This document shows positions 1-6,657 of a DNA stretch of 16,203 bases, in pieces. The position numbers and the translations under genes were made by a program. Origin of the DNA: Bacteroidales bacterium (GTDB taxonomy: Bacteria; Bacteroidota; Bacteroidia; Bacteroidales; UBA7960); NCBI GenBank assembly GCA_007131895.1, contig SLPR01000561.1, positions 1-16,203 on the forward strand. The letters are read 5' to 3'. A model generated the notes under the pieces. It searched no databases, was not told where the DNA came from, and saw nothing but the letters and a program-made list of their open reading frames with translations. Position 1 is the stretch's first letter. Each line of letters begins with the position of its first letter.

Positions 1-626
1 GCTGAAAATGTTATGGATGACACCAGGCTGGAGTTGACAAAGCTGAGTCCTTCCTGCTGGCCTTATCTGACAAGGAAGGGGCGATATATTTCTATACCGT
101 TAACGTAAACAAGATTTTCGTCAAAGTTTCCTCCTCTTACAGAATACTGGGAGGATAGTTCGCTGGTGGAGCTTACTCCGGGCATGGTCTTCAGCAGGTT
201 TTCCACTCCGCTCCCCGGGCCGGGTATCAGAGTGGTCAGGCGTGGGTCAATTTTAATATACTGGCTGGAAATAATCTGTTTGTCAATAATCTCTACATCT
301 GGCAGGGTTGTGCTTAATGGAGTCAGGTAGACATTCATGTTTCTTTTTTCACCTGCACCCAGCTCTACCTCAAAGCGTCGCTGTTCGTATCCAAGGTAGG
401 CGAATATCACGGTGTGTTTTACCCCTGGGGCAACCCGCAAGGAGAAAAAACCATCGGAACGGGTAGTGGTGCCCATGGTAGTGCCTTGTATGGCAACATT
501 TACAAATTCCAGTGGCAACTCATTATTGTCTTTTACAAACCCTTCAATAATAGTGTTTTGTGAATATAGTCCGAAGGATAATAATCCAGAGAGCAGGAAA
601 AGAAAAATAGTAAAAGATTGCTTCAC
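1..626 (-). pseudogene. TonB-dependent receptor, N-terminal part, interrupted by an in-frame stop
   Basis: This is the start of an outer-membrane TonB-dependent receptor, which would import a ligand using energy from TonB/ExbBD; the substrate cannot be told. I start it at GTG 626-624, because that gives a clean signal peptide (VKQSFTIFLFLLSGLLSFG, cleavage near YSQ/NT); the longer frame upstream needs TTG and adds a non-signal-like extension. Order: signal peptide (1 to about 22), CarboxypepD_reg domain (about 25-105, with GTTTRSDGFFSL), then the plug start with LLKTMPGVSS and SVRGGNFDENLVYVNG. After GIEIYRPFLVR the frame meets TAA (complement of 63-65). Beyond it, the same frame stays open to the window edge and reads GQQEGLSFVNSSLVSSITFS, the normal family continuation, where the family has VRSGQQEG. 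One base (TCA to TAA) therefore explains the break. It is either a nonsense mutation or a sequencing error. The rest of the barrel lies outside the window. Confidence 0.85.
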
Positions 627-671
627 AATATGGATGAAATATTTGAAGGTTTGGTCAAAAAAAATTGCGCA

Positions 672-679
672 CAAAAATA
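672..679 (-). promoter_or_regulatory. Candidate -7 promoter box for the TonB receptor
   Basis: On the minus strand this reads TATTTTTG, matching the Bacteroidota -7 consensus TAnnTTTG. It lies about 45 nt upstream of the proposed GTG start. A second match, TAAATTTG, overlaps the same area at 681-688. No well-spaced -33 TTTG is obvious, so the exact box is uncertain. Confidence 0.3.
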
Positions 680-773
680 GCAAATTTAAAGCTAACTATG
701 CTACAATTATCAATTTGCACAGTGATCGTTTTAATAACTTAAAAACTTTTCAAATATTGTTTGTGGGAATAAA

Positions 774-1430
774 TCAGTCACTTCTTTTGAAGCGGCCATC
801 TCTCCAAGCCTGAATAAACTGACCCCAGGCGAAGGGATCAAAGATACGTAAGGGTGGACGCTGTCCTGCGTAGTAGAGCCTTTCTCCATGCTGGTTAGTC
901 ATGTGGCGAAAATTGGAATACCCATCCAGAGGCATCTTCTCGAATCGTTCGCGCATTTCGGCCCGTTCCAGGTTTCTCATGGCCCTGTCAAGATCGTCAT
1001 CGGGTATTTCGGTGTTGAGAAAAGCGTATCTGAACTGCTCCCTTGTAGGCCAGGGATAGATAACTGTTTCAGGCAGATGGATGGTGTCTCTGGTCATTAA
1101 TTGTATGGTAGAATAGCGGGAAGAAGTAAGGGTGTCGGACACAACATAAAGTACCTCCTTGAAGCCAATGGAACTAAACTGAAGGGTGTCCCGTTCTCGC
1201 ACTGTTATGGAAAAGAACCCGTGAAAATCGGATATGGTTCCTCTGCGCGTATTTTTTACCCTGATAGTGGTATATGGCACCGCTTTCAGGCTGTCTCCTG
1301 TCATGACAAGTCCGCTGAATTGAATAACATTGCGGGCCTGAGGCTGTTCAGAACCTGATAACCGGCTGAATATTAACACCCCGGAAAACAGAAACAAAAT
1401 GTACAGTGTATACTTAAAATAACTTTGCAT
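774..1430 (-). CDS. Secreted carboxypeptidase-like regulatory domain (CRD) protein
   Basis: A 218-residue protein of unknown function, exported or membrane-anchored. Residues about 5-22 (YFKYTLYILFLFSGVLIF) form a hydrophobic export signal. Residues about 38-112 form a beta-sandwich of the CarboxypepD_reg type, as found at the N terminus of TonB receptors (GLVMTGDSLKAVPYTTIRVK, GTISDFHGFFSI, SSIGFKE). The remainder is charged, with the segment VIYPWPTREQFRYAFL and an acidic stretch EIPDDDLDRAMRNLERAEM; I recall this tail from free-standing CRD proteins of Bacteroidales but know no assigned role. It starts with ATG and ends with TGA. It is followed on the same strand, after 147 nt, by the TonB receptor, so co-expression is possible. 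There are no peptidase residues, so it is not an enzyme by homology. Confidence 0.82.
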   Translation of the reverse strand: MQSYFKYTLYILFLFSGVLIFSRLSGSEQPQARNVIQFSGLVMTGDSLKAVPYTTIRVKNTRRGTISDFHGFFSITVRERDTLQFSSIGFKEVLYVVSDTLTSSRYSTIQLMTRDTIHLPETVIYPWPTREQFRYAFLNTEIPDDDLDRAMRNLERAEMRERFEKMPLDGYSNFRHMTNQHGERLYYAGQRPPLRIFDPFAWGQFIQAWRDGRFKRSD

Positions 1431-1631
1431 GGCAGAGATGTGCGTTGATATGTGGTGTGGTGTTTTTCGTTTGGACTTTGTTGAAAATTATGAGCAATTT
1501 CAGGTGTAGGGTATAATTGTAAGCGAAACCCTAAAAATACATATAAACATTACAAAACCATAATCATGGTAAACAAGTATCAGGGCTTTTGTAATTAATT
1601 AACAGCCCCATCTGCCTTATTGCTTCCAAAC

Positions 1632-1663
1632 AAAAAAAGCTGCAAACCTGAGGTAAGCAGCTT
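1632..1663 (-). terminator. Rho-independent terminator of rpmB
   Basis: Inverted repeat AAGCTGC (1637-1643) and GCAGCTT (1657-1663) with a 13-nt loop. On the minus strand the stem runs directly into seven T residues (complement of 1632-1638). It sits about 22 nt past the rpmB stop codon, in the right orientation to end that transcript before the CRD gene. Confidence 0.8.
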
Positions 1664-1685
1664 CAATTATAAGTTTGCCAATTCA

Positions 1686-1925
1686 TTAGGCTTTTAAATG
1701 TCCTTTTGCTTCTGCATTCTTCAATGCTGCTTTTATACCAATCCTGTTGATAATGCGAATCGCTTTGGAAGAAACCTTTAAGGTAACCCAACGATCCTCT
1801 TCAGGAATGAAAAATCTCTTTACCTGAAGGTTAGGCAAAAATCTTCTTTTGGTTTTAATATTTGAGTGGGATACACGATGACCTGTAATAGGTTTTTTTC
1901 CGGTAATTTGACAAATTCGTGACAT
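1686..1925 (-). CDS. rpmB: 50S ribosomal protein L28 (bL28)
   Basis: A protein of the large ribosomal subunit, 79 residues, full length for the family. The N terminus MSRICQITGKKPITGHRVSH carries the typical ITGK and GxRVSHSNIKTKRRF signatures; LPNLQVKRFF and the C-terminal WVTLKVSSKAIRIINRIG region also fit. The start is ATG; the frame is basic throughout, as expected for an rRNA-binding protein. It stands alone: rpmG (L33), often next to rpmB in Bacteroidota, is absent, and a strong terminator follows within about 25 nt. A promoter-like element lies upstream in the AT-rich gap shared with the divergent channel gene. Confidence 0.97.
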   Translation of the reverse strand: MSRICQITGKKPITGHRVSHSNIKTKRRFLPNLQVKRFFIPEEDRWVTLKVSSKAIRIINRIGIKAALKNAEAKGHLKA

Positions 1926-1983
1926 CTTTTGAAAATATTTTAGATTTTAAATACGAAACTACAATGCTATTTTTTAGGGAGTG

Positions 1984-2015
1984 CAAAGTACGGCAAAATT
2001 TTTTTTATTGACAAA
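1984..2015 (-). promoter_or_regulatory. Candidate rpmB promoter
   Basis: On the minus strand, TTTG (complement of 2012-2015) is followed after 21 nt by TACTTTG (complement of 1984-1990), close to the Bacteroidota -33 TTTG / -7 TAnnTTTG pair though with one base fewer in the -7 box. It is about 58 nt upstream of the rpmB ATG, inside a very AT-rich stretch. Confidence 0.45.
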
Positions 2016-2113
2016 TGTTTTTTTGTTTTTTCTTGATGTGATGTCGGAAACCATCCGATAATAATTGTTAGGTTTGCCTGCTGAATGCGAATTATTTTTT
2101 ATCGAACAAAAGT

Positions 2114-3403
2114 ATGGAAAAAATCAATAACTATTTGGAAGGACTGTTAGAGCAAATGGGGCTGTCTGATCCGGTGGCGATGCCACTAAAAGCATTTGTA
2201 TTTATTCTTATGCTTATTTTGCTGAGTGTTCTTGCCAACTGGATTGCCAAACAGTTTATTCTGGTTATAGTAAGACGACTGGTTAGCAAAAGCAAAACCA
2301 AGTGGGATGATGTGATGCTGGAGAAAAAGGTCTTTCACCGGTTGTCGCACCTTGCCCCCGTAATGGTGATTTACTGGGTTGGGCCTGCATTTATGGCAGA
2401 ATTTCCCCGCATGGTTTCTTATACTTATCTGGCCAGCGATCTGTACATCATATTTATGATACTTATTGTTTTTTATGCTTTGCTGGATTCGATAGGTGCC
2501 ATCTATGATTCCTACGAAGTTGCCAAAACCAAGCCAATAAAAAGCTACCTGCAGATAACAAAGCTTATTGCAGGACTTGTTGCAGCCATTTTTGCCCTGT
2601 CTATTATTCTCGACCGTTCTCCTCTCTATTTCTTTACCGGTCTGGGTGCTGTCACGGCTATTTTGCTGCTGGTTTTCAAGGATACCATATTGGGATTTGT
2701 GGCCGGGGTGCAGGTTACTACCAATAATCTCGTACAGATTGGCGACTGGATTGAGATGCCCAGGTATGGCGCCGATGGCGACGTTTTTGAGATTGGTTTG
2801 CATACAGTGATGATTCGCAATTTTGACAGAACGATTACTTCTATTCCAACTTACGCATTGGTTTCAGAGTCTTTTAAAAACTGGAGAGGGATGGTGCAGA
2901 CAGGGGGGAGGAGGATTATGCGCGATGTGTACATCGATATCAATACCGTAAAATTTTGTGATGAGAAGATGCTGGATAAATTTGAATCGGTATACCTGCT
3001 CAAAGATTACATAAGCCAGAAGAAGAAGGAAATTGAAGAATACAACCGTAAGAACGATTTTGAGACCGGCATTCCGGCCAATGGTCGCAGAATGACAAAT
3101 ATTGGTACTTTCAGAGCCTACATTACAAGATACCTGCAAAAGCATCCTAAAATTCACCCTGAACTTATATGTATGGTAAGGCAAATGCCTCCGGGTGAAA
3201 AAGGGGTGGCATTGCAGATTTATGCTTTCACCAACGATATTAACTGGATCAACTATGAAGGAATCCAGGCCGATATTTTCGACCATATTCTTTCGGTAAT
3301 CTCCTTTTTTGAGTTGAAGGTATTCCAGTTTCCAGCTGAATTGAATGTGAAAATTGAAGGAGGGCCGTCGCAGAAATCACCTGACCCGGCTATCGGAAAT
3401 TAG
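2114..3403 (+). CDS. ybdG: Mechanosensitive channel, MscS family, YbdG type
   Basis: An inner-membrane channel predicted to open under membrane tension and release solutes after osmotic downshock. It has 429 residues, the size of YbdG. Hydrophobic segments lie at about 25-52, 78-98, 105-130, 146-167 and 170-200; the last is the pore-lining helix, with GLGAVTAILLLVFKDTILGF at 176-195. The MscS beta domain follows with QIGDWIEMPRYGADGDVFEI (208-227), then RNFDRTITSIPT and SFKNWRGM, which are hallmarks of the YbdG branch rather than small MscS. A cytoplasmic alpha/beta region completes the chain. The start is ATG 2114, with stops upstream in frame. It is divergent from rpmB and 160 nt ahead of the J-protein gene. 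The assignment is firm; the physiological trigger is inferred from the family. Confidence 0.93.
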   Translation: MEKINNYLEGLLEQMGLSDPVAMPLKAFVFILMLILLSVLANWIAKQFILVIVRRLVSKSKTKWDDVMLEKKVFHRLSHLAPVMVIYWVGPAFMAEFPRMVSYTYLASDLYIIFMILIVFYALLDSIGAIYDSYEVAKTKPIKSYLQITKLIAGLVAAIFALSIILDRSPLYFFTGLGAVTAILLLVFKDTILGFVAGVQVTTNNLVQIGDWIEMPRYGADGDVFEIGLHTVMIRNFDRTITSIPTYALVSESFKNWRGMVQTGGRRIMRDVYIDINTVKFCDEKMLDKFESVYLLKDYISQKKKEIEEYNRKNDFETGIPANGRRMTNIGTFRAYITRYLQKHPKIHPELICMVRQMPPGEKGVALQIYAFTNDINWINYEGIQADIFDHILSVISFFELKVFQFPAELNVKIEGGPSQKSPDPAIGN

Positions 3404-3563
3404 TGTTTCCTTCTCTGCTTCACGTTTTCTGATTTTGATTTTACGGTTACTCCCTGTTTTTTTTCAGGTTGCAAAATAGCAGGTTTATTTTTACTTTTAT
3501 AGAAGAATTAGTAAGTGCGTTATTTTGTTAACATGTTTACTGATAGCATTAAGACCCTAATAG

Positions 3564-4082
3564 TTGAGCAATTATTATCAAATACTTGGAGTGTCGCATT
3601 TTGCCAGTTCTGGCGATTTGCGCAAGGCCTTCAGGGAAAAAGCAAAGTGCTTTCATCCTGATGTAAATCATAGTGTCTCTGCGGCAAGAGAGTTCAAAAG
3701 AGTTAATGAAGCTTACCAGGTACTCAAGGATTCGGAAAAACGACGGATATATGACATGCGGTTGCACAATGGTTATCCCTCCCAAAAGGTTTATTACAGG
3801 CCTGGTAAAGTAAAATACAGAGCCAGGGGAGACAGATATGCTCATTATGACACACGTGAGCAGGTTGATACATACAGTGAACTGTTTGAAAAATATTTTG
3901 ATATAGTTCTTTTTATCACCCTGCTTTTTGTGGGTTGCTTTGGCCTTTTTTACGGACTGTATCGTCTGCTCGTAAACCCATCCGAAGATCTTAATCCTTA
4001 TCCGGGCATTGTAATGGGGGTTTTATTTACGGGGCTGATAATTTTCTTCTGGCGCACCAAAGACAAATTTTTCAAGGGATAA
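3564..4082 (+). CDS. Membrane-anchored J-domain (DnaJ-like) co-chaperone
   Basis: A 172-residue type III J-protein expected to stimulate the ATPase of DnaK at the membrane. The J domain occupies residues 3-66: NYYQILGV, the essential HPD at 31-33, and EFKRVNEAYQVLKDSEKRR. There is no G/F region, zinc finger or substrate-binding domain. A basic linker (about 70-95) leads to two hydrophobic segments at about 113-135 and 148-163, so it is likely a two-pass inner-membrane protein. The start must be TTG at 3564: the preceding codon in frame is TAG, and any later start would cut into the J domain. It ends 1 nt from the stop of convergent aroE. The client is unknown. A weak TATTTTG box lies at 3521-3527. 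Confidence 0.85.
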   Translation: MSNYYQILGVSHFASSGDLRKAFREKAKCFHPDVNHSVSAAREFKRVNEAYQVLKDSEKRRIYDMRLHNGYPSQKVYYRPGKVKYRARGDRYAHYDTREQVDTYSELFEKYFDIVLFITLLFVGCFGLFYGLYRLLVNPSEDLNPYPGIVMGVLFTGLIIFFWRTKDKFFKG

Positions 4083-4083
4083 C

Positions 4084-4839
4084 TTATTCGGCTCTATTCC
4101 ATATTTCCCATGCTTTTTCTGCTTGCTGTTCAAGCATAAACAGCCCATTGATAACTTTACATCCGCGAACTTTTGCTTTCTTCAGAAATGCAGTTTCAGC
4201 TGGATTGTAAATCAAATCAAAAAAAGTATGGGTATTCTCTGCCGTATCATAGGGAAGGGGAGGGTATTCATCGATGTTGGGATACATCCCAAGTGGTGTA
4301 GTATTGATGATAAGCTCAAAATGGGAAATGGTGCTTTTGTTTAACTCCTCCCAGGAGACAGTATTTTTTTTTACGGGTTTTCTGGAAACAAAAGTTATTT
4401 GGCAGCCATGTTTTTTAAGCACCCATTCTGCGGCTTTGGAAGCTCCCCCGGTGCCAAGGATCAAGGAATTGGCCGGCAGCTTTACGTTATTGTGCAGGAG
4501 GCTTTGCTCAAATCCATGTATATCAGTGTTGTATCCTTTGGTATAAATTTCAGAGCCATGACGAAAAATTTTTATTGTGTTAACAGCTCCTGCTTCTCTG
4601 GCAGAATTGCTTAATTCATCCAGGAAAGGGATAATGGTCTCTTTATGCGGGATGGTAACGTTCAGGCCCACAAGGTTGGGGTTTAGCTGTATCAATTCGG
4701 GGAATGAAGAAATCTTCTCTAAAGGAAAGGGGTTATACCTGCAATTCGTGATGTTTTCCTTCTCAAATTTCCGGGCAAAATAGCCTGCAGAAAAGGAGTG
4801 AGAAAGGGGAAACCCGATAAGTCCAAAAAGTTTTTCCAT
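4084..4839 (-). CDS. aroE: Shikimate dehydrogenase (NADP+)
   Basis: Reduces 3-dehydroshikimate to shikimate with NADPH in the chorismate pathway (aromatic amino acids, folate, quinones); cytoplasmic. The 251 residues are slightly short of the 270-280 usual but complete. Substrate site: SHS 13-15, GLNVTIPHK 58-66 with catalytic Lys66, Asn87 in GAVNT, and GYNTD 102-106 with catalytic Asp106. The Rossmann nucleotide site is GTGGASKA at 129-136, with VSRKP following the second strand; the Arg/Lys there suits NADP. NTTPLGMYP (179-187) and NGLFMLEQQA (231-240) close the fold. It lies 11 nt after the DUF368 gene and is the last gene of the minus-strand operon. Confidence 0.96.
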   Translation of the reverse strand: MEKLFGLIGFPLSHSFSAGYFARKFEKENITNCRYNPFPLEKISSFPELIQLNPNLVGLNVTIPHKETIIPFLDELSNSAREAGAVNTIKIFRHGSEIYTKGYNTDIHGFEQSLLHNNVKLPANSLILGTGGASKAAEWVLKKHGCQITFVSRKPVKKNTVSWEELNKSTISHFELIINTTPLGMYPNIDEYPPLPYDTAENTHTFFDLIYNPAETAFLKKAKVRGCKVINGLFMLEQQAEKAWEIWNRAE

Positions 4840-4850
4840 TACAACGGAGC

Positions 4851-5804
4851 TTAAACGTTTTTCTTGTTTTTCAGTTGGTGGGCCGTAAACACATCAAAGA
4901 GAAATATCAGCAGAAATCCCAGAAGTGCAAATATAATCACGGAGAACAGATGATTGGGCTCTCCGGTAATTTCGGTATACGAACCAGGAGAAACACTCCT
5001 TTCAATCAACGGGACTTTCTCTCCGGCAGAATTTATTCCGTAGGATAGTACCTCTTTCCACGGCCAGAGCTTGTTGAGTGAACCAACCATAAAGCCTGTG
5101 AGCAGTGCCATGGTAGCATTGGGAAACTTTCGGAAAAACCACGAAATAATATTGGAAAATGTGATGAGGCCCACTATACATCCTGCGGCAAATATCATGA
5201 TGACATCCATTTTGAAATCCTTTACTGCATTGAGGATAAACTCATATTTTCCGAGCAGGAGTAGAATGAAACTCCCTGAAATACCGGGCAGGATCATGGC
5301 TGTGATAGCAATAGAGCCGGAAAGTAAAATAAACCACCATACTTCGGGTGATGTGGCGGGTGTGGCTATTGTAATCCAGGCAGCTATGGCGACTCCAGCC
5401 AGTAAGGTAACGACATTTACCGCGTCCCATCGGGTGATTTTTTTTCCTACATGAAGGGCAGAGGCAATGATAAGACCGAAAAAGAATGCCCATACCATCT
5501 TTGGATATACATCCAGCAGCCAGGATATGAGTCTTGCCAGCGAGAAAATGCTTAACATTATGCCTGAGAATACAGTAAGCAGGAAATCTCCGTTGATGTG
5601 CTTCCATGCAGCTGATATTCCTTCTTTAAACAAAAGCCTGAAAAACTTGCCATTAACAGATTTGATGCTGTTGATGAGCTCTTCATAAATGCCAGTTATA
5701 AAGGCAATGGTTCCTCCCGACACTCCGGGAATAAGATCGGCAGCTCCCATGCCCATACCGCGGGCTGCAAGCAATGAGTAATCTGTAAAATTTCTTTTAG
5801 ACAT
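4851..5804 (-). CDS. DUF368 polyprenyl-phosphate transporter (PopT-like)
   Basis: A polytopic inner-membrane protein of 317 residues. The DUF368 family includes PopT, shown to help return undecaprenyl phosphate from the outer to the inner leaflet for reuse in peptidoglycan and polysaccharide synthesis; the role here is inferred from that. The family signature AADLIPGVSGGTIAFITGIY is at 21-40. An internal echo, ILPGISGSFILLLLGKYEFI, is at 171-190, consistent with an inverted-repeat transporter fold with two re-entrant PG(V/I)SG loops. About eight hydrophobic segments are visible. The C-terminal tail HQLKNKKNV is basic and probably cytoplasmic. The ATG start is clear. It sits between comA (70 nt upstream) and aroE (11 nt downstream). 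Some Bacteroidales carry two tandem DUF368 genes here; only one is present. Confidence 0.9.
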   Translation of the reverse strand: MSKRNFTDYSLLAARGMGMGAADLIPGVSGGTIAFITGIYEELINSIKSVNGKFFRLLFKEGISAAWKHINGDFLLTVFSGIMLSIFSLARLISWLLDVYPKMVWAFFFGLIIASALHVGKKITRWDAVNVVTLLAGVAIAAWITIATPATSPEVWWFILLSGSIAITAMILPGISGSFILLLLGKYEFILNAVKDFKMDVIMIFAAGCIVGLITFSNIISWFFRKFPNATMALLTGFMVGSLNKLWPWKEVLSYGINSAGEKVPLIERSVSPGSYTEITGEPNHLFSVIIFALLGFLLIFLFDVFTAHQLKNKKNV

Positions 5805-5874
5805 TAAGAATAAAGCTTTCCGGTTTTTCCCTGAAGGGTTTATATTTTAATTGGCATAGGGGGATGACAGGATT

Positions 5875-6654
5875 TTATTGAATCCTGAATTTCTGGAATT
5901 CACCGGGCAGGACATCAAAAAATGTGTCACCACGCAGGCCCAGCCTCAGGGTTTCCAGGGGGATGACGTCAGAAGGAGCAATATTCCCAAGGTTGACATC
6001 ATGGCCCAGTAATTTGATGAACCAGACCTGTTGTGATTTCAGAGGAGCTTCCCAGAGTAATTTATGAGGGGGGATGTGTTTGAGAATTTCATTGATTAAA
6101 GCATCGTCTGCTTTGCCCGTGTTTTTGTAAATTCCCACGTTGCCACCTTCCCTGGCTTCGGCAATAACAAAACTGCTTCCGGCCTCCAGCTCAGCCTTTA
6201 TGTGATGAACCCACAGGCCGGAGTCAGTAAATACATCTTCCTCTTTGGCACCCACCTCACTGAGCACGATCCTGTCTTTGGCAAACCTGGTTATCAGTTC
6301 ACATTTTTTGCTGTGATCCATGGCCATGCTTCCGTCAGATATTTCCACGCAGTCTATTTCGAGTTCATGAATAAATTTTTCATATTCAAAAAGGCAGTCT
6401 CTGATAAGGCAGGCTTCAAACAGCGTACCGCCCAGAAAGACTTTTATTCCGGCAGCATGATAGAGATTGATTTTTTCTTTGACCTTATTGCTGACTATTG
6501 ATGTGCCAAAGCCCAGTTTGGCAAAATCAATCAGATGACCGGCTACTTCAATAATATTGGAAGCTTCCTGTAAAGAAAGCCCTTTATCCATCATCATTGT
6601 TACTCCTTTTGCACGAGGCTTTTGCTGTCTTTCAGGAAGGTGGGGTAAAATCAT
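5875..6654 (-). CDS. comA: Phosphosulfolactate synthase family protein (ComA-like)
   Basis: Family members add sulfite to phosphoenolpyruvate, giving (R)-2-phospho-3-sulfolactate: the first step of coenzyme M synthesis in methanogens and of sulfolactate formation in Bacillus spores. The 259 residues match the family's TIM-barrel length. Visible signatures: PRAKGVTMMMDKGLSLQEA (13-31), DFAKLGFGTS (43-52), FLGGTLFE (73-80), EISDGS (104-109), LSEVGAK (131-137), AEAREGGNVGIY (165-176) and the C-terminal phosphate-site-like NLGNIAPSDVIPLETLRLGL (221-240). All core motifs look intact. The start codon lies 3 nt after the TPR stop, so the two are surely cotranscribed. Coenzyme M is not expected in this lineage, so the product is uncertain; sulfolactate or a sulfonate precursor is possible. 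Confidence 0.88.
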   Translation of the reverse strand: MILPHLPERQQKPRAKGVTMMMDKGLSLQEASNIIEVAGHLIDFAKLGFGTSIVSNKVKEKINLYHAAGIKVFLGGTLFEACLIRDCLFEYEKFIHELEIDCVEISDGSMAMDHSKKCELITRFAKDRIVLSEVGAKEEDVFTDSGLWVHHIKAELEAGSSFVIAEAREGGNVGIYKNTGKADDALINEILKHIPPHKLLWEAPLKSQQVWFIKLLGHDVNLGNIAPSDVIPLETLRLGLRGDTFFDVLPGEFQKFRIQ

Positions 6655-6657
6655 GTG

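Noticed and set aside
412..813. A 133-codon plus-strand frame over the TonB receptor start
   Set aside because: It lies antisense to a clearly coding region with family motifs; its translation shows no recognisable fold.
2044..2058. Short hairpin TCGGA-aacca-TCCGA upstream of the channel gene
   Set aside because: Only five base pairs and no T-run; the length is too short to call a terminator or riboswitch.
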